Position numbers and translations under genes: made by a program. The notes under the pieces were generated by a model. The model did no database searches. It saw nothing but the letters and a program-made list of their open reading frames with translations, and was not told where the DNA came from. A stretch of DNA of 32,501 bases from an uncultured Prevotella sp. (GTDB lineage Bacteria; Bacteroidota; Bacteroidia; Bacteroidales; Bacteroidaceae): the NCBI GenBank assembly GCA_946403845.1, contig CAMJBL010000026.1:1-32501 (forward strand), in the 5' to 3' direction. Shown here in pieces: positions 23,209 to 31,008 of the stretch (positions are counted from its first letter, which is position 1; every line of letters starts with the position of its first letter).

Positions 23209-25185
23209 ATGACTGACGAACAACTGAATCAGGAACAAAATTATTCCGCGAGTAACATTCAGGTCCTCGAAGGACTTGAGGCCGTGCGCAAGCGCCCTGC
23301 CATGTACATTGGCGATATCAGTGAGAAGGGACTCCATCATCTGGTGAATGAGACCGTCGACAACTCTATCGACGAGGCGATGGCCGGCTATTGCACACAT
23401 ATTGAAGTAACGATTAACGAAGACAACTCCATCACGGTGATGGATAATGGTCGTGGTATCCCTGTGGATGAACACGAGAAGATGCACAAGAGTGCCCTCG
23501 AGGTCGTTATGACCGTCCTCCATGCTGGAGGTAAGTTCGACAAGGGCTCATATAAGGTATCTGGTGGCCTGCATGGTGTGGGTGTCAGCTGTGTAAACGC
23601 CCTCTCCACCCGTATGATGTCACAGGTGTTCCGTAACGGCCATATCTACCAGCAGGAATACGAGAAGGGTAAGCCCCTCTACGATGTGAAGATCGTGGGC
23701 GATACGGATAAGACCGGTACCCGTCAGCAGTTCTGGCCCGACGGCACCATCTTCACCACCACCGAATATAAATACGACATCATTGCCCGTCGCATGCGTG
23801 AGCTGGCCTATCTGAATGCCGGCATCACCATCACGCTTACCGACCTGCGCCCCGATGAGGAAGGCAACCTGAAGGAGCCTGAGGTATTCCACGCTAAAGA
23901 CGGACTGAAGGAGTTTGTGCGTTACGTGGATCGTCACCGCACGCATTTGGTCGATGACGTCATCTATCTGAAGACCGAGAAGCAGGGTATTCCCATCGAG
24001 GTGGCCGTGATGTACAACACAGACTACAGCGAGAATATCCACTCGTATGTGAACAATATCAATACGATTGAGGGCGGAACCCATCTGGCCGGTTTCCGTG
24101 CAGCCCTCACCCGTACCCTGAAGAAATATGCCGATAGCGATCCTCAGATCTCCAAGCAGATTGAGAAAGCCAAGATTGAGATTGCACCCGAAGACTTCCG
24201 CGAGGGCCTTACAGCAGTGATTAGCATCAAGGTGGCCGAACCCCAGTTTGAGGGACAGACCAAGACCAAGCTTGGCAACTCTGAGGTCGCTGGCGCCGTT
24301 CAGCAGGCCGTAGGCGAGGCTTTGGCCAACTACCTGGAGGAACACCCGAAAGAGGCTAAGATGATCTGCGACAAGGTAGTTCTCGCAGCCACAGCACGTA
24401 TCGCCGCCCGCAAGGCCCGTGAGAGCGTGCAGCGCAAGAACCCGATGACGGGTGGCGGTCTGCCTGGTAAGCTTGCCGACTGCTCGAATAAGGATCCTAA
24501 GGATTGTGAGATCTTCCTCGTCGAGGGTGACTCCGCAGGTGGTTCTGCCAAGCAGGGACGCGATCGTCACTTCCAAGCCATCTTGCCGCTTCGTGGTAAG
24601 ATCCTGAATGTAGAGAAGGTACAGTGGCACCGTGTGTTCGAGGCCGAGTCGGTGATGAACATCATCCAGTCGATCGGCGTCCGCTTCGGAGTTGAGGGCG
24701 AAGGCGACCGCGAGGCCAATATCGACAAGCTGCGCTACGATAAGATTATCATCATGACCGATGCCGACGTCGATGGTTCGCACATCGACACGCTGATCAT
24801 GACGCTCTTCTATCGTTTCATGCCGCAGGTGATTCAAGGAGGCCATCTGTATATCGCCACCCCACCGCTCTACAAGTGTACTTATAAGAAAGTGTCTGAG
24901 TACTGCTATACCGAGCAGCAGCGTCAGGCCTTCATCGACAAGTACGTGGCTGGCGATGAGAACGCGACGGCCCTTCACACACAGCGCTACAAAGGTCTTG
25001 GTGAGATGAACCCCGAGCAGCTCTGGGAGACCACCATGAATCCCGAGAACCGTCTGCTGAAGCAGGTGACCATCGAGAATGCCGCTGAGGCCGACGAGAT
25101 CTTCTCGATGCTGATGGGCGATGACGTAGAGCCGCGCCGACAGTTCATCGAAAAGAACGCAACTTACGCAAATATTGATGCGTAA
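23209..25185 (+). CDS. gyrB: DNA gyrase subunit B
   Basis: A 658-residue type IIA topoisomerase ATPase subunit, the partner of GyrA in supercoiling. The GHKL ATPase domain has NETVDNSIDEA and DNGRGIPV, and the KVSGGLHGVG lid follows. The TOPRIM domain has EGDSAGGSAKQGRDR (about residues 440-454) and the metal-binding DADVDG near 520. The C-terminal RYKGLGEMNPEQLWETTM block favours GyrB. It lacks the long insertion of enterobacterial GyrB. ParE is the main alternative. buk follows 21 nt later with no terminator between. Confidence 0.93.
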   Translation: MTDEQLNQEQNYSASNIQVLEGLEAVRKRPAMYIGDISEKGLHHLVNETVDNSIDEAMAGYCTHIEVTINEDNSITVMDNGRGIPVDEHEKMHKSALEVVMTVLHAGGKFDKGSYKVSGGLHGVGVSCVNALSTRMMSQVFRNGHIYQQEYEKGKPLYDVKIVGDTDKTGTRQQFWPDGTIFTTTEYKYDIIARRMRELAYLNAGITITLTDLRPDEEGNLKEPEVFHAKDGLKEFVRYVDRHRTHLVDDVIYLKTEKQGIPIEVAVMYNTDYSENIHSYVNNINTIEGGTHLAGFRAALTRTLKKYADSDPQISKQIEKAKIEIAPEDFREGLTAVISIKVAEPQFEGQTKTKLGNSEVAGAVQQAVGEALANYLEEHPKEAKMICDKVVLAATARIAARKARESVQRKNPMTGGGLPGKLADCSNKDPKDCEIFLVEGDSAGGSAKQGRDRHFQAILPLRGKILNVEKVQWHRVFEAESVMNIIQSIGVRFGVEGEGDREANIDKLRYDKIIIMTDADVDGSHIDTLIMTLFYRFMPQVIQGGHLYIATPPLYKCTYKKVSEYCYTEQQRQAFIDKYVAGDENATALHTQRYKGLGEMNPEQLWETTMNPENRLLKQVTIENAAEADEIFSMLMGDDVEPRRQFIEKNATYANIDA

Positions 25186-25206
25186 CCCTAGAAGAGCCTT
25201 TCGTTT

Positions 25207-26268
25207 ATGAAAATTTTAGCTATTAATCCGGGAATGATTTCGACCAAGGTCGGGGTCTTCCAAGACGAGGAGTTGCTGATGCACGCCACGCTCAACCACC
25301 CGTTTGAAGAACTGTGCCGTTATCCGTTCATCATGGACGAATTCGACTACCGCAAGGAAAAGATCCTTGAGGAACTGAAGCGCCAAGGCTACACCATGGA
25401 TTTCGATGTGGTGGTAGGTCGTGGCGGACTGGTGAAGCCCATCGAAAGCGGTGTCTACGAACTGAACGAGAAGGTGATTGAAGACACAAAGAACCCCCGT
25501 CTGCACCACGCCTGTAACCTAGGTTCACTGATCGCACTAAGTATAGCCGGCGAGATTGAAGGCTGCCGAGCCTTCACGGTTGACCCAGGCGTTGTAGATG
25601 AACTCGACGATGTAGCCCGCATTACCGGACTGCCCGAAATGCCCCATCAGACCATCTGGCACGCCCTGAACCAACGGGAGATTGCCAAGCGTTACTGCCG
25701 TGAGCACAACCTCGTCTATGAGGAGCAGGATCTTATCGTCTGCCACATGGGCAGCGGCATCTCCTTCGCTATGCACCACCACGGACGGGCCATCGAGTGC
25801 AGTGACGCGCTGAGCGGCGACGGGCCTTTCTCACCCTCACGGGCAGGCATGCTACCTACTGCAGCCCTGGTGAAGCTGTGCTATAGCGGACAGTATACCG
25901 AAGCCGAGATGCTGCGCAAGATTAACGGTCACAGCGGACTGACGGCCCATCTGGGCACCAACGATGTGAGAGAGGTGGAGCGGCGTATCGCCGAAGGTGA
26001 CCAAAAGGCCAAACTGGTGCTCGACGCCATGATCTACAGTATTGCGCGCTGGCTGGCATCACTGGCTCCGGCCACCAACGGACACGTAGATGCTGTGATC
26101 CTCACCGGTGCCATCGCCCACAGCCAGTACGTCACCGAAGGGCTGCGTCGCAGACTGAGTTTCCTCGCCCCTGTATTCGTCTATCCAGGCGAGGACGAGC
26201 TGACAGCATTGGCCATGAACGTGCTCAGGGCTATGCGTGGAGAACAAGAGATCAAAGTCTACGCCTAA
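25207..26268 (+). CDS. buk: butyrate / branched-chain fatty acid kinase
   Basis: A 353-residue acetokinase-family (ASKHA) enzyme that interconverts butyryl- or isobutyryl/isovaleryl-phosphate and ADP with the acid and ATP. Family blocks: INPGMISTKVG (residues 6-16), VVVGRGGLVKP near 63-73, HMGSGISFAMH near 181-191 and ILTGAIAHS near 298-306. The length matches butyrate kinases and is shorter than acetate kinase. The partner phosphotransacylase gene lies just downstream but on the opposite strand. No own promoter is visible; it may be read through from gyrB. Branched-chain acids are as plausible as butyrate. Confidence 0.93.
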   Translation: MKILAINPGMISTKVGVFQDEELLMHATLNHPFEELCRYPFIMDEFDYRKEKILEELKRQGYTMDFDVVVGRGGLVKPIESGVYELNEKVIEDTKNPRLHHACNLGSLIALSIAGEIEGCRAFTVDPGVVDELDDVARITGLPEMPHQTIWHALNQREIAKRYCREHNLVYEEQDLIVCHMGSGISFAMHHHGRAIECSDALSGDGPFSPSRAGMLPTAALVKLCYSGQYTEAEMLRKINGHSGLTAHLGTNDVREVERRIAEGDQKAKLVLDAMIYSIARWLASLAPATNGHVDAVILTGAIAHSQYVTEGLRRRLSFLAPVFVYPGEDELTALAMNVLRAMRGEQEIKVYA

Positions 26269-26290
26269 AAGATATTGAGGCGGCTGATTA

Positions 26291-26326
26291 ATACCCTTGC
26301 CATCAATGGCAAGGGTATATTTTTAT
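26291..26326. terminator. bidirectional terminator between buk and ptb
   Basis: A perfect 12-bp stem (26291-26302 with 26307-26318) with a 4-nt loop and ATTTTT on the plus side. Read on the minus strand it starts within a few bases of the ptb stop codon, so both convergent genes can use it, with the stronger T run serving buk. Confidence 0.9.
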
Positions 26327-27159
26327 ATGGCGGCGAGCGCTAAGGAGTAATACTTCGACTCCGGACTGTCGGCACGTGAGGGCAGCACACAACAGCACTG
26401 CGTACCCTGTAATACACCAGCGGTCTTGGCATAGCCGAAGAGGGTGATTGTCTTATAGAACACGTTACCTGCCACGATATCCGGGAAGATCAGTGCATCG
26501 GCCTGGCCATCGATTACGGAATGGATGCCCTTCTCACGCAGACTGACACTGTCGAGGGACGTCTTCAGGTCTAACGGACCGTCGATGATGCAACGGCCGA
26601 ACTTACCCGTCTGTGCCTCAGCGATAATCTCCAGATAGTCGACGGTATAGGGGAAGGTCTTGGCACTCACCTTCTCAGCACAGTGGATGAGCGAGATACG
26701 GGGCTCCTCGATACCCAAGGCATGACAGACATAGTTCATATAATGGATCTGCTGACGGCGCTGGGCCTCAGTGGGCACAGGAATCACAGCCGCATCGGTA
26801 AAGAAGAGCAGTTTCTCATACTTGGGAATCTCGGCCATCGCCACATGGGTTAACACATGACCAGGACGGATGATGCCATTCTCCTTATCTAATATCGCAC
26901 GCAGGATCACATCGGTATTGATAAGACCCTTCATCAGGATATCGGCCTCGCCGTTCTTACAGAGGGCCACAGCCCTGCGGGCACACTCGTCCTTGTCGTC
27001 GCCATCAACATAGATAGGCTCGATAAAGCCCATTTCCTGACCTTTCTCCACTGCATAACGGGTACTGGCATCATTGGCACAAACAACAGCCACACGCTTC
27101 TTGTCTCCTCGCTGCTGGAGGAAGATAATCATGTCGTTTAATGTTTTTATAGGTTGCAT
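26323..27159 (-). CDS. ptb: phosphate butyryltransferase family enzyme
   Basis: A 278-residue phosphotransacylase of the PTA/PTB family that exchanges CoA and phosphate on butyryl- or branched-chain acyl-CoA. Visible blocks: RVAVVCANDASTRYAV near residues 22-37, ADILMKGLINTD near 72-83, IIDGPLDLKTSLD near 189-201 and DALIFPDIVAGNVFYK near 219-234. The length matches Ptb (about 280-300). It converges on buk, whereas in clostridia ptb and buk form one operon. Its promoter overlaps the region of the divergent GH95 promoter. Confidence 0.93.
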   Translation of the reverse strand: MQPIKTLNDMIIFLQQRGDKKRVAVVCANDASTRYAVEKGQEMGFIEPIYVDGDDKDECARRAVALCKNGEADILMKGLINTDVILRAILDKENGIIRPGHVLTHVAMAEIPKYEKLLFFTDAAVIPVPTEAQRRQQIHYMNYVCHALGIEEPRISLIHCAEKVSAKTFPYTVDYLEIIAEAQTGKFGRCIIDGPLDLKTSLDSVSLREKGIHSVIDGQADALIFPDIVAGNVFYKTITLFGYAKTAGVLQGTQCCCVLPSRADSPESKYYSLALAAI

Positions 27160-27185
27160 AGTTTCATTTTTTCAGTTTTATGCTG

Positions 27186-27217
27186 CAAATATACAAAAAA
27201 AAACGTATCTTTGCAAA
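27186..27217 (-). promoter_or_regulatory. ptb promoter
   Basis: On the minus strand: TTTG (27217-27214), 20-nt spacer, TATATTTG (27193-27186). It is a full consensus match. The -33 box abuts the -7 box of the divergent fucosidase promoter. Confidence 0.75.
27206..27213 (+). promoter_or_regulatory. -7 box of the GH95 promoter
   Basis: TATCTTTG followed by C matches the -7 consensus, about 21 nt before the ATG at 27235. No clear TTTG is found at -33, where the sequence reads TGCTG, so it may be weak or need an activator. Confidence 0.55.
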
Positions 27218-27234
27218 CGAAACTCTAAAAAACA

Positions 27235-29607
27235 ATGATTATGATGAATATAATGCTTCTTGCGATGGCCTTAACCGCCCAAAGCGGACCATCTTCGAGC
27301 GATCAGGCACCTATGGTGTTGCAATACGACAAACCTGCCACCTACTTCGAAGAGTCGCTCCCCATCGGTAATGGAAAAATCGGCGCTCTCGTCTATGGCG
27401 GTACCGACGACAATATCATCTACCTGAACGACATCACCCTCTGGACGGGAAAGCCCGTAGACCGTAACCTTGATGCCGATGCCCACAAATGGATACCGGA
27501 GATCCGCAAGGCCCTCTTCAACGAGGACTACCAGTTGGCCGACTCCCTGCAGTTGCATGTGCAAGGTCCCAACTCGCAGCATTTCCAGCCTCTGGGCACC
27601 CTGCATATCAAGGATCTGGGTCTGGGAGAGGTAAGTAACTACCACCGCAGCCTCAACCTCGACAGTGCCATTATCAAGGATAGTTACATCCGTGATGGCA
27701 AGACCATCGAGCGCGAATACTTCGCCTCGAATCCCGACAAGCTCATTGCCATCCGATTGCGTGGCGACATCAACTGTCGCATTGCTCTGACGGCACAGGT
27801 GCCTCACAAGGTGAAGGCCATCCCCACCCAGTTGACGATGACCGGTCACGCTACAGGCAGTCCGCAAGAAAGCATTCACTTCTGTACGATGCTCAATGTC
27901 AAGACAGATGGCGAAGTCTCAGCAGCAGACTCCTCACTGACCATCACCCATGCCAAGGAAGCGATCATCTATATCGTCAATGAAACCAGCTTCAATGGCT
28001 TCGACAAGCATCCCGTCAATGAGGGCGCACCTTATCTGGAGAATGTTGCCAATGACATCTGGCACACACAGAATTTCACCTTTGATGAATTCTACGATCG
28101 CCATCTGGCAGACTATAAAGCCTTCTACGACCGCGTGAAGATTAGGCTATCTAGTTCGACTAGTCAGACTAGTTCGGCTAGTGAGGCTAGCCAGGCTAGT
28201 AATACTAGTACCGACGCCCTGCTCAAGGCCTATACCGACGAGGGCGGCAAGAGCCGTTATCTCGAAGAGCTTTACTTCCAGTTCGGCCGCTATCTGCTCA
28301 TCTCTTCCTCTCGCACAGAGAATGTGCCTGCCAATCTGCAGGGTCTCTGGACACCCCATCTCTGGTCGCCCTGGCGAGGCAACTATACGGTGAACATCAA
28401 CCTCGAAGAAAACTACTGGCCTGCCTTCGTGGCCAATATGGCAGAGATGGCACAACCACTCGACGGTTTTGTGAAAGCCCTGGCTGCCAACGGACAATAT
28501 ACGGCCAAGAACTATTATAACATTCAGGAAGGTTGGTGCTCGAGCCACAACTCCGACATCTGGGCAATGACCAACCCTGTAGGCGAGAAGAACGAGAAGC
28601 CGGAATGGGCAAACTGGAACTTAGGCGGTGCCTGGCTCGTTCACACCTTGTGGGAGCGCTATCAGTTTACACAGGACAAGGATTATCTGCGCACAGTGGC
28701 CTATCCGCTGATGAAAGGCGCTGCCGACTTCTGTCTGAAGTGGCTGATTGAGAGTCCGATTGTTCCTGGCGAACTCATCACAGCCCCCTCCACCTCGCCT
28801 GAAAATGAATACAAGACCGATAAGGGCTATCACGGTATGACCTGCTACGGTGGTACGGCCGATATGGCCATCATCCGCGAGCTCTTCATCAACACCATCG
28901 CTGCAGGCAAGATCCTCGGCGAGAGGAATAAGGAGATGGAGAAAGCCCTTGCCCGTCTGCACCCCTACACCATCGGCCATATGGGCGACATCAACGAGTG
29001 GTACTACGACTGGGACGACTGGGACTTCCAGCATCGCCACCAGAGTCACCTCATCGGACTCTATCCTGGCAACCACCTGACAGATGCCACGCTGCAGAAA
29101 GCCGCAGAACGCTCATTAGAGATCAAGGGCGACAAGACCACCGGCTGGAGCACGGGCTGGCGTATCAACCTCTGGGCCCGTCTGCACAAACCAGAACAGG
29201 CTTATCACATCTACCAGAAGCTGCTGACTTATGTCTCGCCGGATAAGTATCGCGGTCCTGACCGTCGTCGCTCTGGCGGCACCTATCCCAACCTCATGGA
29301 TGCCCATCCGCCCTTCCAGATCGACGGTAACTTCGGTGGTACGGCAGGTGTTTGCGAGATGCTGATGCAGAGTGGCGATGGAAAGATTGAACTCCTGCCA
29401 GCACTGCCCGAGGCCTGGAAGGATGGCAAGGTGAGCGGTCTCTGTGCCCGTGGTGGCTACGAAGTCTCCTTCGAATGGAAAGGCGGTTTTGTACGCGACT
29501 GCCAGATCAAAGCCAAGAAGGCCGGCACCGTCACCCTCTTATATAATGGTCAGCAGAAGACCGTCAAACTGAAGGCGGGACAGACGCAGAACATCAAGAC
29601 ATGGTAA
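27235..29607 (+). CDS. GH95 family alpha-L-fucosidase, probably exported
   Basis: A 790-residue glycoside hydrolase family 95 protein (alpha-1,2-L-fucosidase; some members are galactosidases). The N-terminal beta-sandwich domain starts with SLPIGNGKIGALVYGG. The (alpha/alpha)6 barrel carries NINLEENYW (N387, N389), TSPENEY (E523) and the DAHPPFQIDGN block (D689, D697). These are the positions expected for the catalytic residues, by comparison with the Bifidobacterium AfcA enzyme from memory. The first residues are hydrophobic and end in ALTAQS, a short signal-like stretch without basic residues, so export is likely but not certain. A Ser/Thr/Ala-rich tripeptide repeat (about 306-326) interrupts the junction between the two domains. 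No SusC/D or other polysaccharide-utilisation genes are near. Confidence 0.93.
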   Translation: MIMMNIMLLAMALTAQSGPSSSDQAPMVLQYDKPATYFEESLPIGNGKIGALVYGGTDDNIIYLNDITLWTGKPVDRNLDADAHKWIPEIRKALFNEDYQLADSLQLHVQGPNSQHFQPLGTLHIKDLGLGEVSNYHRSLNLDSAIIKDSYIRDGKTIEREYFASNPDKLIAIRLRGDINCRIALTAQVPHKVKAIPTQLTMTGHATGSPQESIHFCTMLNVKTDGEVSAADSSLTITHAKEAIIYIVNETSFNGFDKHPVNEGAPYLENVANDIWHTQNFTFDEFYDRHLADYKAFYDRVKIRLSSSTSQTSSASEASQASNTSTDALLKAYTDEGGKSRYLEELYFQFGRYLLISSSRTENVPANLQGLWTPHLWSPWRGNYTVNINLEENYWPAFVANMAEMAQPLDGFVKALAANGQYTAKNYYNIQEGWCSSHNSDIWAMTNPVGEKNEKPEWANWNLGGAWLVHTLWERYQFTQDKDYLRTVAYPLMKGAADFCLKWLIESPIVPGELITAPSTSPENEYKTDKGYHGMTCYGGTADMAIIRELFINTIAAGKILGERNKEMEKALARLHPYTIGHMGDINEWYYDWDDWDFQHRHQSHLIGLYPGNHLTDATLQKAAERSLEIKGDKTTGWSTGWRINLWARLHKPEQAYHIYQKLLTYVSPDKYRGPDRRRSGGTYPNLMDAHPPFQIDGNFGGTAGVCEMLMQSGDGKIELLPALPEAWKDGKVSGLCARGGYEVSFEWKGGFVRDCQIKAKKAGTVTLLYNGQQKTVKLKAGQTQNIKTW
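28151..28211 (+). repeat. 9-bp tandem repeat (CTAGTNNNN) inside the GH95 gene
   Basis: Seven units of CTAGTNNNN (one CTAGC) in exact 9-bp phase, the last one partial. In frame they encode a (S/T/A)-S-x tripeptide repeat. The fixed CTAGT core with variable remainder points to replication slippage plus drift. Copy number can change without a frameshift. Confidence 0.92.
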
Positions 29608-29614
29608 AACAAAT

Positions 29615-29652
29615 TGAAGGCGCAGGAATCTATAGATAACCCTGCGCCTTCA
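29615..29652. terminator. hairpin shared by GH95 and DUF3109 3' ends
   Basis: A 12-bp perfect stem (29615-29626 with 29641-29652) has a 14-nt loop holding the DUF3109 stop codon. It starts 8 nt after the GH95 stop. Plus-side tail is GTTCTTTC; the minus-side tail is TTTGTTTT, which is better. The right arm is inside the DUF3109 coding sequence. Confidence 0.65.
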
Positions 29653-30241
29653 GTTCTTTCACGGTATCGAGCAATTCCTGATACCACGCCTCGCCAAACC
29701 GTCGGATCAGCGGGTCGCGCAGAAACTGATACAGATAGATATTCTCCTCGACACCCTTGGCAATGGCTGCCTTACAGACAACCCAACGGTTATAGTTCAG
29801 ACCGACGAGACCACCGCTGAGTTTCTTCTCGCGAATGGGATAGAGCGCACAACTCACAGGCTTGCAGAATCGGGTCTTCCCCGCTCTGTAAGCCTTTTCT
29901 AAAGCACAGAGGCAACAATCGTGAATACCTTCCAGATCATCATAGAAAGTGAACACACAATCTTTCCCTCTGACAATACTCGTCACCAGATCGCCCTCCT
30001 GATCAGTATAGGCCACACCTTGTTTATCAATGACCGACTGAGCCGAAGCCGAGAGGTCACCCCATACCGTATCCAGACAATCCTCAATTTCCGCGATTTC
30101 ATCGAGGGTTACAGGCGCTCCGGCATCTCCCTCAACACAGCATTCGCCCTTGCAGGCACTCAGGTCACAACAGAACTTCTCCGTCAGGATCTCTGACGAG
30201 AGCAGCACGTCGCCGACTTGGATGATGGGAGGAAGTTGCAC
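29630..30241 (-). CDS. DUF3109 family protein (Cys-rich)
   Basis: A 203-residue protein of the DUF3109 family, conserved in Bacteroidetes and of unknown function. Cysteines are clustered: CCDLSACKGECCVEG near residues 18-32, DCCLCALEKA near 108-117 and FCKPVSCALYPIR near 126-138, a pattern that suggests Fe-S or zinc binding. I choose the GTG at 30241. The frame stays open to 30370, but that extra part runs backwards through a 7-bp array and into ung and encodes only the repeat-derived SSKFKVQ-type sequence. It is downstream of ung in the same direction. The start choice is less sure than the gene. Confidence 0.85.
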   Translation of the reverse strand: MQLPPIIQVGDVLLSSEILTEKFCCDLSACKGECCVEGDAGAPVTLDEIAEIEDCLDTVWGDLSASAQSVIDKQGVAYTDQEGDLVTSIVRGKDCVFTFYDDLEGIHDCCLCALEKAYRAGKTRFCKPVSCALYPIREKKLSGGLVGLNYNRWVVCKAAIAKGVEENIYLYQFLRDPLIRRFGEAWYQELLDTVKELKAQGYL

Positions 30242-30243
30242 GG

Positions 30244-30292
30244 ACTTTGAACTTTGAACTTTGAACTTTGAACTTTGAGCTTTGAGCTTTAT
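30244..30292 (-). repeat. 7-bp tandem array (TCAAAGT) between ung and DUF3109
   Basis: Seven units in 7-bp phase. Read on the plus strand there are five of ACTTTGA, then GCTTTGA and GCTTTAT. The array fills the gap from the ung stop (30295) to 2 nt before the DUF3109 GTG. Unlike the dcw arrays, this unit contains C on the sense strand and no stop codon. Confidence 0.93.
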
Positions 30293-30294
30293 GA

Positions 30295-30960
30295 TTACCA
30301 GACTATCGGTGTCATGCCGTTCTGCTGGAGATAGGCATTGCAGCGCGAGAACTGATGCTGGCCGAACCAACCGCCACGATTGGCACTCAGGGGTGAGGGA
30401 TGGACGCTCTCGAGCACCAGGTTGCGACTCTTGTCGATCATATACGCCTTCGAACGGGCATAGCCACCCCAGAGCATATAGACGATATGTTCGCGATGCG
30501 AGGCCAGAGCCTGAATCGCGGCATCGGTGAATTTCTGCCAGCCAAGCGAAGAATGACTGTTTGCCTGATGGGCTCTCACCGTCAGTGAGGCATTCAGCAG
30601 CAGCACCCCTTGCTCTGCCCAGCGCGTCAGATTGCCTGAGATGGGAATCGGTGTGCCCAGGTCGGCCTGAATCTCCTTGAAGATGTTCTGCAGCGAAGGG
30701 GGGAACATCACACCGTCCTGCACGGAGAAACTCAGTCCGTGGGCCTGTCCTGGCTCATGATAGGGATCCTGACCGATAATCACCACCTTCACCTTGTCAA
30801 ACGGACAGAGGTTGAAGGCATTGAAGATCAGCTTACCTGGCGGATAGCAGGTGGTGGTCTGATACTCCTGTCGCACAGACGATGTCAGTTGTGTGAAATA
30901 AGGCTTCTCAAACTCCCCGCAAAGATGCGCCTTCCAAGATTCCTCTATCTGTACTGCCAT
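30295..30960 (-). CDS. ung: uracil-DNA glycosylase, family 1
   Basis: A 221-residue UNG that removes uracil from DNA, starting base excision repair. The catalytic water-activating motif GQDPYH is at residues 63-68 (D65), the uracil-binding LLLNASLTV near 118-126 and the HPSPLSA loop near 187-193. The length is typical. It starts 48 nt after the gpmI stop and is followed by DUF3109 across a 7-bp repeat array. Confidence 0.97.
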   Translation of the reverse strand: MAVQIEESWKAHLCGEFEKPYFTQLTSSVRQEYQTTTCYPPGKLIFNAFNLCPFDKVKVVIIGQDPYHEPGQAHGLSFSVQDGVMFPPSLQNIFKEIQADLGTPIPISGNLTRWAEQGVLLLNASLTVRAHQANSHSSLGWQKFTDAAIQALASHREHIVYMLWGGYARSKAYMIDKSRNLVLESVHPSPLSANRGGWFGQHQFSRCNAYLQQNGMTPIVW

Positions 30961-30972
30961 ATTGAAAACATA

Positions 30973-30997
30973 GTGCCCCCGCCAAAAGCGAGGGCAC
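30973..30997 (-). terminator. hairpin between gpmI and ung
   Basis: A 10-bp stem with one C-A mismatch (30973-30982 with 30988-30997) and a 5-nt loop. On the minus strand it is followed by TATGTTTTC. It would terminate or attenuate gpmI transcripts just before the ung ATG. Confidence 0.6.
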
Positions 30998-31008
30998 CTA
31001 TTAAAGTA

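Noticed and set aside
23620..24978. 452-codon minus-strand frame inside gyrB
   Set aside because: Lies wholly opposite a conserved gyrB domain region; its composition is that of reversed gyrB codons.
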